Positions 1-8,028 of a stretch of DNA of 11,751 nt are shown here, in pieces. Position 1 is the first letter of the stretch, and each line of letters begins with the position of its first letter. The notes under the pieces were generated by a model, which ran no database searches, was not told where the DNA came from, and saw nothing but the letters and a program-made list of their open reading frames with translations. Both the position numbers and the translations under genes were made by a program. The stretch is from CAMAVH01 sp036500145 (GTDB taxonomy: Bacteria > Pseudomonadota > Alphaproteobacteria > SMXQ01), in assembly GCA_036500145.1 (NCBI GenBank), contig DASYCO010000067.1, positions 1 to 11,751 on the forward strand, read 5' to 3'.

Positions 1-22
1 ACAAAAACGTTCAGTGCGGGCG

Positions 23-49
23 TTTACACACTCCTGTCACGTTGATAAA
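23..49 (+). promoter_or_regulatory. possible promoter of prs
   Basis: A TTTACA box at 23-28 (5 of 6 matches to TTGACA) is followed after 15 bases by GATAAA at 44-49 (4 of 6 matches to TATAAT). Transcription would begin near 55 and leave a short leader before prs. The spacing is shorter than the ideal 17, so this is only a candidate. Confidence 0.3.
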
Positions 50-97
50 GTCCGCGCGCGCTGGGCGACCGGCGTTCCATCTGTAAGGGGCAAGTCC

Positions 98-1033
98 ATG
101 AAGGTACTCAGCGGCAACAGCAATCGGCCGCTCGCGGAAGCCATCGCCGCGTGCCTCAAGCTGCCGCTGACCAAGGCCGTCATCCGCCGCTTCTCCGACC
201 TCGAGGTTTTCGTCGAGATTCAGGAGAACGTGCGCGGCGAGGACGTCTTCGTCGTGCAGCCGACCTCCTTCCCCGCGAACGACAACCTGATGGAATTGCT
301 GGTGACGCTCGACGCGCTGAAGCGCGGCTCGGCGCGACGCATCACCGCCGTGCTGCCCTACTTCGGCTACGCCCGACAGGACCGCAAGACGAGCCCGCGC
401 TCGCCGATCTCGGCCAAGCTGGTCGCCAACCTCATCACCACCGCCGGCGCCGACCGCGTGCTGACCATCGACCTGCACGCCGGCCAGATTCAGGGCTTCT
501 TCGACATCCCCGTCGACAACCTCTACGCTCAGCCGGTGCTGATCGACGACGTGCGCGAGAAGTTCAAGGACACCAGCGAGCTGATGATCGTGTCGCCCGA
601 CGTCGGCGGCGTGGTGCGCGCCCGCGCCCTGGCCAGCCGGCTCGACGCCGACCTCGCAATCATCGACAAGCGCCGCGAGCGCGCCGGCGTCTCCGAAGTC
701 ATGAACATCATCGGCGACGTCTCCGGCCGCCACTGCATCCTGGTCGACGACATCGTCGATTCGGCCGGCACCCTGTGCAACGCCGCCGTCGCCCTGACCA
801 AGGCCGGCGCCAAGAGCGCCTCCGCCTACGTCACCCACGGCGTGCTCTCGGGCGACGCCGTCGCCCGCGTCGCGGCCTCGCCGCTGCAGCGCCTGGTGGT
901 CACCGACAGCATCATGGCGACCCAGGCGGTGCGGGTTTCCAACCGCGTCCAGCAGCTCACCGTGGCGCCGCTTCTGGCCGAAGCCATGAAGCGAATCAGC
1001 GAAGAAACCTCGGTTTCCAGCCTATTCGATTGA
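98..1033 (+). CDS. prs: ribose-phosphate pyrophosphokinase (PRPP synthetase)
   Basis: Makes 5-phosphoribosyl 1-pyrophosphate from ribose 5-phosphate and ATP in the cytoplasm, the precursor of purines, pyrimidines, histidine, tryptophan and NAD. The 311-residue product has the normal class I length. Visible landmarks are the ATP-contacting YARQDRK segment at residues 91-97, DLHAGQ at 125-130 with the metal-binding His127, the KRRER loop at 191-195, and the PRPP-binding loop VDDIVDSAGT at 216-225. An in-frame reading extends upstream to position 14, but the ATG at 98 is preceded by AAGGGG (85-90) with 7-base spacing and gives the family N-terminus MKVLSGN, so it is the start. The next gene is rplY, 179 bp downstream on the same strand, separated by a promoter-like element and a hairpin. 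Family assignment is close to certain. Confidence 0.97.
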   Translation: MKVLSGNSNRPLAEAIAACLKLPLTKAVIRRFSDLEVFVEIQENVRGEDVFVVQPTSFPANDNLMELLVTLDALKRGSARRITAVLPYFGYARQDRKTSPRSPISAKLVANLITTAGADRVLTIDLHAGQIQGFFDIPVDNLYAQPVLIDDVREKFKDTSELMIVSPDVGGVVRARALASRLDADLAIIDKRRERAGVSEVMNIIGDVSGRHCILVDDIVDSAGTLCNAAVALTKAGAKSASAYVTHGVLSGDAVARVAASPLQRLVVTDSIMATQAVRVSNRVQQLTVAPLLAEAMKRISEETSVSSLFD

Positions 1034-1087
1034 AATCACTAGGGTTTTCTAGATTCTAGGGATTCGCCGGCGAGGCCGGCTGCCCGG

Positions 1088-1116
1088 TTGATCTGCCGCC
1101 CGGAAACCCTTACATT
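1088..1116 (+). promoter_or_regulatory. possible promoter of the rplY-pth-ychF operon
   Basis: TTGATC at 1088-1093 and TACATT at 1111-1116 are separated by exactly 17 bases, each matching 4 of 6 bases of the sigma-70-type boxes. Transcription would start near 1123, about 90 bases before the rplY start codon, so the hairpin at 1134-1159 would lie in the leader. Candidate only. Confidence 0.35.
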
Positions 1117-1133
1117 CCGCCGTTCCCAAAACC

Positions 1134-1165
1134 GCGCCGGCACCCCTGGAGGCCGGCGCTTTACA
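1134..1165 (+). terminator. hairpin between prs and rplY: weak terminator or rplY leader element
   Basis: An 8-bp perfect stem (GCGCCGGC at 1134-1141 pairing with GCCGGCGC at 1152-1159) encloses a 10-base loop and is followed by TTTACATT. The T-run is only three bases, so it is a weak intrinsic terminator for prs at best. Because it lies downstream of the promoter candidate at 1088-1116, it could instead sit in the rplY 5' leader. A shorter hairpin, GCCGGC-GAG-GCCGGC, lies at 1066-1080 just after prs. Confidence 0.4.
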
Positions 1166-1212
1166 TTGCGCGCAGCGCCTCTGACAGCCTGCCCGCATGA
1201 TAGGAGAGAACT

Positions 1213-1911
1213 ATGGCTGATATCGTCAGTCTTCCCGCCAGCGCGCGGGAGCGGGCCGGAAAGGGGGCCGCCCGTGCCACTCGTCGAGCCGGACAGATCC
1301 CGGCCGTCGTCTACGGCAGCAAAGAGACCCCCACCCTGATCGCGCTCGATCCGAAGACGCTCAAGCAGCAGCTTAGCCGCTCGGGCTTCTTCACTCGCCT
1401 CATCGACGTCGACGTCGAGGGCAAGAAGCAGCGCGTCCTGCCGCGCGACGTGCAGTACCACCCGGTCACCGACCAGCCGATCCACGTCGACTTCATGCGC
1501 GTGGCCGCCGATGCGACGGTCACCGTGTCGGTGCCGGTGATGTTCGTGAACGAAACCGCGTCGCCCGGCCTCAAGAAGGGCGGCGTGCTGAACATCGTCC
1601 GTCACGAGGTCGACCTGCTCTGCCATGCCGACAGCATCCCGCCGCACCTGACGGTGGACCTGACCGGCCGCGAGATCGGCGATTCGATCCACATCAGCAT
1701 GATCGCGCTGCCGAGCGGCGTGCGTCCGACCATCGCCGATCGCGACTTCACGATCGCCACGGTCGCCGCGCCCACGGTCCAGACGGAAGAAGAAGTCCGT
1801 CCGACCGCCGCCGCGGAAGCCGCTCCGGCCGAGCGCAAGCCCGTGCCGGCCGCGCCTGGCGGCGCTGCGGCCCCGAAGGCCGCCGCTGCCAAGGCTCCGG
1901 CGAAGAAGTAA
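1213..1911 (+). CDS. rplY: 50S ribosomal protein L25 / general stress protein Ctc (long form)
   Basis: Binds 5S rRNA in the large ribosomal subunit. At 232 residues it is the long CTC/TL5 form rather than the ~95-residue E. coli form. The N-terminal L25 RNA-binding domain covers about residues 5-95 and contains the typical RRAGQIPAVVYG segment. A C-terminal beta domain follows to about residue 190 (PVMFVNETASPGLKKGGVLN, then the ...CHADSIPPHLTVDLTG... segment). The last ~40 residues are a low-complexity Ala/Pro/Lys tail ending in KAPAKK, common in alphaproteobacterial L25. The start ATG is preceded by AGGAGAG (1202-1208). It is the first gene of a probable operon with pth (39-bp gap) and ychF, an order often seen in Alphaproteobacteria. 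All three products act in translation. Confidence 0.96.
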   Translation: MADIVSLPASARERAGKGAARATRRAGQIPAVVYGSKETPTLIALDPKTLKQQLSRSGFFTRLIDVDVEGKKQRVLPRDVQYHPVTDQPIHVDFMRVAADATVTVSVPVMFVNETASPGLKKGGVLNIVRHEVDLLCHADSIPPHLTVDLTGREIGDSIHISMIALPSGVRPTIADRDFTIATVAAPTVQTEEEVRPTAAAEAAPAERKPVPAAPGGAAAPKAAAAKAPAKK

Positions 1912-1950
1912 CTGCCGGGTCCCGGTCCGCGCGGCCTGTTGGGAGGCGAT

Positions 1951-2559
1951 ATGCACCTTCTGGTGGGCCTCGGCAATCCGGGGCCGGAACATGCCGCACA
2001 ACGGCACAATGTCGGGTTCATGGCGGCGGACGCAATCGTCCGCCGCCATGGCTTTTCCCCCTGGCGCAAGAAATTCCAAGGCGAGCTCTCCGAAGGTTCG
2101 GTCGGCGGCGTGAAGGTCGCGGTGCTCAAGCCCGCGACCTACATGAACCTGTCGGGCCAGTCGGCCAGCGCCGCGTCGCAGTTCTACAAGATCGACCTGC
2201 CCGACGTGATCGCCATCCACGACGAGCTCGACCTCAAGTTCGGCAAGCTGCGCGTCAAGCGCGGCGGCGGCGCTGCCGGCCACAACGGCCTGCGCAGCCT
2301 CGACCAGCACATCGGCCAGAACTACCTGCGGCTGCGCATGGGCATCGACCATCCGGGCGAGAAGCACCTGGTGACGAACTACGTGCTCGGCAATTTCTCC
2401 AAGGCCGAACGCGCCTTCGTCGAGACGTGGTGCGACGCCATCGCCGACGCCCTGCCGACGCTCGTCAAAGGCGACGAGGCCGGCTTCATGAACAAAGTCC
2501 ACCTGCTCGCGCCCGCGCCGGACATCCCGGCCCCGGGCGCCGCCTCGAAGAAAGAGTAA
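1951..2559 (+). CDS. pth: peptidyl-tRNA hydrolase
   Basis: Cleaves the ester bond of peptidyl-tRNAs released from stalled ribosomes, recycling tRNA in the cytoplasm. The 202-residue product carries all the family marks: GLGNPG at residues 6-11, the catalytic His19 in RHNVGF, Asn66 in KPATYMNLSGQS, Asp91 in HDELDL, and Asn112 in GHNGLRS, corresponding to E. coli His20, Asn68, Asp93 and Asn114. The start chosen is the ATG at 1951, preceded by GGGAGG (1941-1946). A TTG four codons upstream at 1939 overlaps that ribosome-binding site and is unlikely to be used. The C-terminal ~15 residues form a Pro/Ala-rich tail beyond the catalytic core. It stops four bases before ychF, so coupled translation is likely. 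Confidence 0.97.
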   Translation: MHLLVGLGNPGPEHAAQRHNVGFMAADAIVRRHGFSPWRKKFQGELSEGSVGGVKVAVLKPATYMNLSGQSASAASQFYKIDLPDVIAIHDELDLKFGKLRVKRGGGAAGHNGLRSLDQHIGQNYLRLRMGIDHPGEKHLVTNYVLGNFSKAERAFVETWCDAIADALPTLVKGDEAGFMNKVHLLAPAPDIPAPGAASKKE

Positions 2560-2563
2560 CGCC

Positions 2564-3661
2564 ATGGGTTTCAATTGCGGCATCGTCGGCCTGCCCAACG
2601 TCGGCAAGTCCACGCTCTTCAACGCGCTGACGGCGACCGCCGCGGCCCAGGCGGCGAACTATCCCTTCTGCACCATCGAGCCCAACGTCGGGCGCGTCGG
2701 CGTGCCCGACCCGCGCATCGACAAGCTCGCCGAGATCGGCAAGTCGGCCAAGATCATCCCGACCCAGCTCGAGTTCGTCGACATCGCCGGCCTGGTGCGC
2801 GGCGCCAGCAAGGGCGAAGGCCTCGGCAACAAGTTCCTCTCGCACATCCGCGAAGTCGACGCGATCGTCCACGTGCTGCGCTGCTTCGAGGACGACGACA
2901 TCACCCATGTCGAAGGCCGCATCGACCCCATCGCCGACGCCGAGACGGTCGAGACCGAATTGATGATCGCCGACATGGAAAGCCTGGAAAAGCGCTTCGA
3001 CAACCTGTCGAAGAAGGCCAAGACCGGCGACAAGGAAGCCAAGACGCTGCTGCCCGTCGTCGAGAAGGCGCTGGTCGTGCTGCGCGACGGCAAGCCCGCG
3101 CGCACCGCAAGCCTGACGCCGGACGAAGTGCCGGTCTTCAAGCTGCTGCAGCTGCTCACCGGCAAGCCCGTGCTCTACGCCTGCAACGTCGACGAAGCCT
3201 CCGCCGCCAGCGGCAACGCCTTCAGCAAGAAGGTCGACGAGATGGCCAAGCGCACCGGCGCGCGCAGCGTCGTCGTCTCCGCCGCCATCGAGGCGGAAGT
3301 CGTCTCCTTGGAGCCGGCCGAGCGCGCCGAGTTCCTCGCTGGCCTGGGCCTCGAGGAGACCGGCCTCAATCGCGTGATCCGCGCCGGCTACGAACTGCTC
3401 GGCCTCATCACCTATTTCACCGTCGGTCCGAAAGAGGCGCGCGCCTGGACCATCGTGAAGGGCACCAAGGCGCCGCAGGCCGCCGCCGTGATCCACAACG
3501 ACTTCGAGCGCGGCTTCATCGCCGCCGAAATCATCGCCTATGCCGACTACGTGGCGCTGAACGGCGAACAGGGCGCCAAGGAAGCCGGCAAGGCCCGCGT
3601 CGAAGGCAAGGACTACGTCTTCGCCGACGGCGACGTGACGCACTTCCGCTTCAACGTGTAG
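2564..3661 (+). CDS. ychF: redox-regulated ribosome-associated ATPase YchF (Obg/OLA1 family)
   Basis: A P-loop translation-factor NTPase that binds ribosomes and, unlike other Obg relatives, prefers ATP. The length of 365 residues is standard. Visible are the Walker A/G1 motif GLPNVGKST at residues 9-17, the G3 motif DIAGLVRGASKGEGLGNKF from residue 73, and NVDE at 208-211 in place of the GTP-specific NKxD, the hallmark of the ATP-preferring YchF branch. A helical coiled region lies at about 125-175. A C-terminal TGS-like domain covers about 280-363 (ITYFTVGPKEARAWTI ... GKDYVFADGDVTHFRFNV). The ribosome-binding site is weak (AAAGAG overlapping the end of pth), so translation is probably coupled to pth. 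Transcription probably ends at the hairpin starting at 3661. Confidence 0.97.
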   Translation: MGFNCGIVGLPNVGKSTLFNALTATAAAQAANYPFCTIEPNVGRVGVPDPRIDKLAEIGKSAKIIPTQLEFVDIAGLVRGASKGEGLGNKFLSHIREVDAIVHVLRCFEDDDITHVEGRIDPIADAETVETELMIADMESLEKRFDNLSKKAKTGDKEAKTLLPVVEKALVVLRDGKPARTASLTPDEVPVFKLLQLLTGKPVLYACNVDEASAASGNAFSKKVDEMAKRTGARSVVVSAAIEAEVVSLEPAERAEFLAGLGLEETGLNRVIRAGYELLGLITYFTVGPKEARAWTIVKGTKAPQAAAVIHNDFERGFIAAEIIAYADYVALNGEQGAKEAGKARVEGKDYVFADGDVTHFRFNV

Positions 3662-3687
3662 GCGCGCATAGCGCGCGCCTCATTTTC
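3661..3687 (+). terminator. probable intrinsic terminator after ychF
   Basis: A 7-bp stem (GGCGCGC at 3661-3667 with GCGCGCC at 3673-3679) closes a 5-base loop and is followed by TCATTTT. The first stem base is the last base of the ychF stop codon. The T-run is short but the placement is right. The remaining ~180 bases up to 3869 contain no gene I can support. They hold only a weak inverted repeat GTCGT(12)ACGAC at 3833-3854 just upstream of the next ribosome-binding site. Confidence 0.5.
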
Positions 3688-3869
3688 CGCGCGTCACGTT
3701 TCATTATCCGCTGAATCAACTGATCGCCATCAGCCCGCGCGGCTGGACGCTCCCCCATGCCCTCGCTATCCTTTCCCGACGGACCAAATGCGCCGCAGCG
3801 CGCAGCCACGAGAAACGCGTACAGGGTAATGAGTCGTCATCAACACGTAACGACGATCTGGGAGGAAGC

Positions 3870-4913
3870 ATGTCCATGTCTCTGGGAGGCGCGCGCGCGC
3901 CGTTGATCGCGGCCTGCGCAGCGGCCGGCCTGACGCTCGCCGCAGGCGGCGCGCAGGCGCAGGACGCCGTCGCCAATTTCTACAAGAGCCGCAACATCGA
4001 CATGATGGTCGGCACCAATCCGGGCGGCGGCTACGACCTCTACGCCCGCCTCGTCGCGCGCTACATGGGCGACCACGTGCCCGGCAAGCCCGCCATCGTC
4101 GTGAAGAACATGCCAGGCGCCGGCCATCTCAAGATGGTGAACTGGATGTACAACGCGGCGCCCAAGGACGGCTCGGTGATCGGCGGCGCGCCGCAGGCCA
4201 TCGCCATCGAGCAGGCGCTGAAGTCCGAAGGCATCCAGTACGACTCGAATAAGTTCATCTGGGTCGGCCGCGCCGCGCCCGTCGTCGAGGTGACCTTCAC
4301 CTGGCACACCTCGCCGACCAAGACGCTGGAAGACGCGCGGAACCGCGAGACGATCATGGGCGGCTCGGGCCCGACCTCGCCGACGGTGTTCTACCTGAAG
4401 CTGCTGAACAACCTCGCCGGCACCAACTTCAAGATCATCGCGAGCTATTCGGGCACGGCGGAAGTGCAGCTCGGCATCGAGCGCGGCGAGATCGAAGGCG
4501 GCAGCAAGGCCTGGGAATCCATGAAGGTCGACAACGCCGACTGGCTGCGCGACAAGAAGGTCAACATCCTGCTGCAGTACTCGACCGAACGCGCGCCCGA
4601 CCTGCCGGACGTGCCGCTGTTCTCCGAGCTCGGCAAGACGCCGGAGGACAAGGCGGCGCTCAAGCTCTACGCCCTCGGCAACGAGCTCGGCCGCGCCTTC
4701 ATGACGACGCCGGGCGTGCCGAAGGAGCGCGTCGCCGCCCTGCAGAAGGCCTTCATGGAGACGATGAACTCGCCCGAGCTGAAGGCGGAGGCGGCCAAGC
4801 AGAAGATCGCCGTCGGCCCGCTCGAGGGCGACAAGGTGGCGAAGCTGATCGCCGACACGCTGGCCACGCCGGAACCAGTGCTGCAGAAGGCGCGCGAGAA
4901 CCGCGGCTACTAG
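3870..4913 (+). CDS. TctC/Bug-family periplasmic solute-binding protein (orphan)
   Basis: A secreted substrate receptor of the tripartite tricarboxylate transporter type, which would capture a carboxylate-like solute in the periplasm. The 347-residue product begins with a signal peptide: a hydrophobic stretch at about residues 10-27 and an AQA|Q cleavage site after residue 30. The receptor fold signature follows with NPGGGYDLYARLVARYMG from about residue 50, then VVKNMPGAGHLKMVNWMY and APKDGSVIG, matching the usual GG-x-D-ARL / N-PGAGG / DGY-x-L pattern of TctC/Bug proteins. The start ATG follows a strong GGGAGGA site (3860-3866). No TctA or TctB membrane subunit is present, so it is an orphan receptor, a common state for this expanded family. 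The ligand cannot be read from sequence. It converges on the E1 genes and ends before the shared hairpin at 4940-4975. Confidence 0.88.
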   Translation: MSMSLGGARAPLIAACAAAGLTLAAGGAQAQDAVANFYKSRNIDMMVGTNPGGGYDLYARLVARYMGDHVPGKPAIVVKNMPGAGHLKMVNWMYNAAPKDGSVIGGAPQAIAIEQALKSEGIQYDSNKFIWVGRAAPVVEVTFTWHTSPTKTLEDARNRETIMGGSGPTSPTVFYLKLLNNLAGTNFKIIASYSGTAEVQLGIERGEIEGGSKAWESMKVDNADWLRDKKVNILLQYSTERAPDLPDVPLFSELGKTPEDKAALKLYALGNELGRAFMTTPGVPKERVAALQKAFMETMNSPELKAEAAKQKIAVGPLEGDKVAKLIADTLATPEPVLQKARENRGY

Positions 4914-4939
4914 GCGCTTTAAAGGCCCAGTCTGGAATC

Positions 4940-4982
4940 GATAGGGCCGGCGGGGTCATCTCCGCCGGCCCTATCTTCGTTT
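4940..4982. terminator. bidirectional terminator between convergent genes
   Basis: GATAGGGCCGGCGG at 4940-4953 pairs perfectly with CCGCCGGCCCTATC at 4962-4975 (14 bp) around an 8-base loop, which can close further by a G-T pair. On the plus strand TTCGTTT follows, giving a reasonable termination tail for the binding-protein gene. On the minus strand the tail is poorer. The position between the convergent genes ending at 4913 and 4996 supports a shared terminator. Confidence 0.8.
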
Positions 4983-4995
4983 CTGCGACGCCGCG

Positions 4996-5976
4996 TCAGC
5001 GCTTGAGCGTGCGCTTCACCGCAGCAACGATGTGGGCCGCCGACGGCGTGGCGTACTCTTCGAGCGACGGGCTGTAGGGCATTGGCACCGCCGGGCGACC
5101 GACGCGCAGGATCGGCGCCTTGAGGGCCTCGAAGGCCTGCTCGGCCACGGTCGCGGCGATCTCCGAGCCGACGGAGCAGGTCAGGCTCGCTTCCTCCGCC
5201 ACCACGAGACGGCCGGTCTTGCGGACCGAATCGCAGATGATCTTGGCGTCGAACGGCACGATGGTGCGCGGATCGACCACTTCGGCGTCGATGCCTTCCT
5301 TGGCCAGCTGCTCGGCGGCGTCGAGCGCCTTCAGCACCATGAAGGAGGTGGCGGCGATGGTGACGTCGCGGCCGGCGCGCTTCACCTCGCCCTTGCCGAA
5401 GGGGATCTCGTAGTCCCCGTCGGGAACCTCGCCCTTGGTCGGCAGCAGCTTGGTGTGGGTGATGAAGAGCGTCGGGTTGTTGCTCTTGATCGCAGTGCGC
5501 AGCAGGCCCTTGGCGTCGGCCGGGGTCGCCGCCAGCACCACTTCCAGGCCGGGGCAGTTGGCGTACATCGCCTGCGGGCTCTGGCTGTGCTGCGCGCCGC
5601 CGAGGCCGCGGATGCCGGCGAACATGTGGTAGACGACCGGCACGTTGAGTTGGCCGCCCGACATGTAATGGGCGTTGCCCGCCTCGTTGACGATCTGGTT
5701 GTGCGCCTCGAAGGCGAAGCTCGACGTGCCGAAGTTGATGACGGGCCTGAGGCCCGCTGTGGCGGCGCCGACGCCGACGGCGGCGACGACGCTTTCCGAG
5801 ACCGGCGGGTCGATCAGGCGGTCGGCATACTTCTTCATGAAGGCCTGCTCTTCGTCAGGCGGCAGGCCGCGGCCCATGACGAAGCTGCTGGCGCCGATCA
5901 CCGAGATCGTGGGATCGCCCTGCATGCTGATGCTGAGGGCGTCGAACATCGCCTGGGCAAAGGTTTTTTGCGTCAT
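4996..5976 (-). CDS. E1 beta-type ThDP enzyme subunit, pair B (2-oxoacid dehydrogenase-like)
   Basis: Beta half of a heterotetrameric ThDP enzyme related to pyruvate/acetoin dehydrogenase E1: a pyrimidine-binding transketolase domain at about residues 5-180 and a C-terminal transketolase domain at about 195-320. At 326 residues it has normal family length. The conserved Glu61 (VSESVV), the position that activates the ThDP aminopyrimidine, is present, as are YMSGG, AQHSQ (128-132) and PADAKGLL. The usual N-terminal GEDV...GGVF...GL segment is replaced by SVIGASSFVMGRGLPPDE. The C-terminal domain is typical (EVVDPRTIVPFD, SVRKTGRLVVAEE). The start follows GGAGG 8 bases upstream, and the gene lies 15 bp behind its alpha partner. 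Substrate and reaction are unknown, and no E2 or E3 is adjacent. It resembles the pair C beta more than the pair A beta. Confidence 0.88.
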   Translation of the reverse strand: MTQKTFAQAMFDALSISMQGDPTISVIGASSFVMGRGLPPDEEQAFMKKYADRLIDPPVSESVVAAVGVGAATAGLRPVINFGTSSFAFEAHNQIVNEAGNAHYMSGGQLNVPVVYHMFAGIRGLGGAQHSQSPQAMYANCPGLEVVLAATPADAKGLLRTAIKSNNPTLFITHTKLLPTKGEVPDGDYEIPFGKGEVKRAGRDVTIAATSFMVLKALDAAEQLAKEGIDAEVVDPRTIVPFDAKIICDSVRKTGRLVVAEEASLTCSVGSEIAATVAEQAFEALKAPILRVGRPAVPMPYSPSLEEYATPSAAHIVAAVKRTLKR

Positions 5977-5991
5977 TGGTAAAGCCTCCGA

Positions 5992-6993
5992 TCAGGCGAA
6001 GGCGCCGAGAACGGCGCTTTCGGCTTTGGGGAACGGGCTCGCTTCCGCGTAGGCGCGGGCCTTCTCGATCTCTGCCGTGACGCGCTTGTCGATGGCGAGA
6101 ATCTCGTCCTGCGTCGCCGCCTTGCCGGCGAGCAGCTTGCGCACGAAGCTCAGGACCGGCTCCTGCCTGATCCAGTCAGCATGTTCGCCGGCGATCTTGC
6201 CGTCGTTCCAGGCCATCGACAGGTCGGTGACGCCGGTCAGCAGCGCCAGCTTGACCTGGTGCGAGCCCGGCCAGGCCTCGATCTGCGATTCGACGAAGAC
6301 CGGCACCTGGTCCTTGCGGATGCGCGCCAGCGCCTCGGACACGGTCGCATGGACCGCTTCGACGTCGCCGCCGTCCACCGTCATGGTGTGGATCTTCAGC
6401 GCCTTCGGGATGTCGAGCAGGCGGTCCGCCGCGAGCTGCGAGGTTTCCCGGCGGCCCGGCTTCTCGTTGTTCTCGCACATGAAGAGCATGGGCAGGCTGA
6501 ACTTCGAGGCGAAGTTGAAGGCTTCGTAGCTGATGCCCTCGTCGAGCACGCCGTCGCCGAACAGGGCGACCGAGACGTTGCCCTTCTTGAGCTGCCTGCA
6601 GGCGAAGCCGCCGCCGGTGGCGAGGCCGATGGAGCCGCCGACCATGGCGGAGGTCGACTGGAAGCCGACGGACTTGTCCGTCATGTGCCAGGTCCCGCCG
6701 CGGCCGCCGCACAGGCCGCCTTCGCGGCCCATGATCTCCGCCAGCGCCTTGCCGGCATCCGCGCCGCGGCCGACGATATGGCCATGGTTGCGGTGCGTGC
6801 TGTGCGACAGGTCGCCCGGCTTGAGCAGCGCCATGACGGCGGCGCCGGTGCCCTCGTGGCCGATGTAGAGGTGGTTGCGGCCGATGTAGCTGTGGGCATC
6901 CGCCACATGAACCACCATCTCCTCGAAGCGCCGCATCCGCAGCATGCGCTCCAGCAGCGAGAGACGCGTCTCCCGGCTTAGGTCTTCCGGCAT
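5992..6993 (-). CDS. E1 alpha-type ThDP enzyme subunit, pair B (divergent subfamily)
   Basis: Alpha half, carrying the ThDP diphosphate/Mg-binding domain; it would pair with the beta at 4996-5976. The product has 333 residues from the ATG at 6993, which follows GGGAGGA. A TTG four codons upstream overlaps that site and was not used. The ThDP fold motif is GDG at 146-148 followed by ENN at 174-176. Two signatures depart from ordinary E1 alpha. The usual GDGxxNQG is GDGVLDEG. The loop usually reading YxGHxxxD, which carries the catalytic-loop His, reads WPGSHQ at 241-246, so the His is displaced by one position. NNxYGxxT is also replaced by NNEKPG. The same changes occur in the pair C alpha, with about 60% identity by hand count over the 139-residue core. 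The enzyme family is certain; the reaction is not. Confidence 0.88.
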   Translation of the reverse strand: MPEDLSRETRLSLLERMLRMRRFEEMVVHVADAHSYIGRNHLYIGHEGTGAAVMALLKPGDLSHSTHRNHGHIVGRGADAGKALAEIMGREGGLCGGRGGTWHMTDKSVGFQSTSAMVGGSIGLATGGGFACRQLKKGNVSVALFGDGVLDEGISYEAFNFASKFSLPMLFMCENNEKPGRRETSQLAADRLLDIPKALKIHTMTVDGGDVEAVHATVSEALARIRKDQVPVFVESQIEAWPGSHQVKLALLTGVTDLSMAWNDGKIAGEHADWIRQEPVLSFVRKLLAGKAATQDEILAIDKRVTAEIEKARAYAEASPFPKAESAVLGAFA

Positions 6994-7026
6994 GTTTCCT
7001 CCCAAACGTTTCTTGGCGAAAAGGCG

Positions 7027-8028
7027 TCAGGCATTCAGCATCGCGCGGATCTTTCCGACGATCTGCTGTTCGTTCGGCACCACCAGCGGCTCCAGCGCCG
7101 CGTTGCAGGGGATCGGCACCTGGGGCGCCGCCAGCCGCATGACCGGGGCGTCGAGGTAGTCGAAGGCGTGCTCGGAGATGAGCGAGGCGATCTCGCCGGT
7201 GACGCCGTAGTCCATGTGGCCGGCGTCGAGCACCAGGGCGCGCGAGGTCTTGCGCACGGATGCGAGGATCGTCTCCCTGTCGAGCGGCATGATCGTGCGC
7301 GGATCGACCACTTCGGCCTCGATGCCGTCGGCGGCGAGGATGCCGGCCGCCTTCAGCGCGATCTGCACCATGCGCGAGACGGCGACGATGGTGACGTCGC
7401 GCCCCTCGCGCACCACGTTGGCCTTGCCGAGCGGCACGGTCACGTCGCCGTCGGGCACGGGGCCCTTGACGTTGTAGGTCGTGCGGTCCTCGATGAAGAC
7501 CACGGGATTGTTGTCGCGGATCGCCGCCTTCATCATGCCCTTGGCGTCGGCCGCCGACTGCGGCATGACCACCTTGAGGCCCGGCACATGGGCGGCCCAG
7601 GCGTGGAAGCTCTGCGAATGCTGCGGCCCCAGGTTGCCGCCGACGCCCACGGCGGTGCGCAGCACCAGCGGCACCGTGTAGCCGCCCGCCGACATGTAGT
7701 GGATCTTCGCCGCCTGGTTGACCAATTGGTCCATCACCAGGGTGATGAAGTCGCCGAACATGATCTCGACCACGGGGCGCAGGCCGGCCATGGCGGCGCC
7801 GACCGTCATGCCGAAGATCGCCGGCTCGGAGATCGGCGTGTCGACCACGCGGTCGACGCCGAACTTCTCGAACAGGCCCTTGGTCTGGCCGAACACGCCG
7901 CCGGCGACGCCGACGTCCTCGCCGATGATGCAGACGCGGTCGTCGCGCGCCATTTCCTCGAACAGCGCCTCGAGGATCGCGTCCTTCACGGTCAGCTCCT
8001 TGAAGCCAGGCTGGCGATCACTCGGCAT
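7027..8028 (-). CDS. E1 beta subunit, pair A (acetoin/pyruvate dehydrogenase type)
   Basis: Beta half of the more canonical E1 pair in this locus, 333 residues. It has the full family pattern: IGEDVGVAGGVFGQTKGL (residues 35-52), DTPISEPAIFG with the ThDP-activating Glu68, YMSAGG, PQHSQSFHAW (135-144), DAKGMM, and the C-terminal EAEVVDPRTIMPLD and SVRKTSRALVLD segments. It would join the alpha subunit encoded immediately upstream and decarboxylate a 2-oxoacid or cleave acetoin, handing the acyl group to a lipoyl E2. The two reading frames overlap by 11 bases (8018-8028): the start ATG lies inside the last codons of the alpha gene, with GGAG about 7 bases upstream, a classic translational coupling. 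The substrate is not deducible. AcoB-like and PdhB-like are the main options. Confidence 0.92.
   Translation of the reverse strand: MPSDRQPGFKELTVKDAILEALFEEMARDDRVCIIGEDVGVAGGVFGQTKGLFEKFGVDRVVDTPISEPAIFGMTVGAAMAGLRPVVEIMFGDFITLVMDQLVNQAAKIHYMSAGGYTVPLVLRTAVGVGGNLGPQHSQSFHAWAAHVPGLKVVMPQSAADAKGMMKAAIRDNNPVVFIEDRTTYNVKGPVPDGDVTVPLGKANVVREGRDVTIVAVSRMVQIALKAAGILAADGIEAEVVDPRTIMPLDRETILASVRKTSRALVLDAGHMDYGVTGEIASLISEHAFDYLDAPVMRLAAPQVPIPCNAALEPLVVPNEQQIVGKIRAMLNA

Noticed and set aside
1039..2622. Long open frame on the minus strand across rplY and pth (527 codons)
   Set aside because: It is antisense to well-recognised genes, has a biased Arg/Gly/Asp/Val composition, and shows no family motif. 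Such frames are expected opposite high-GC genes.
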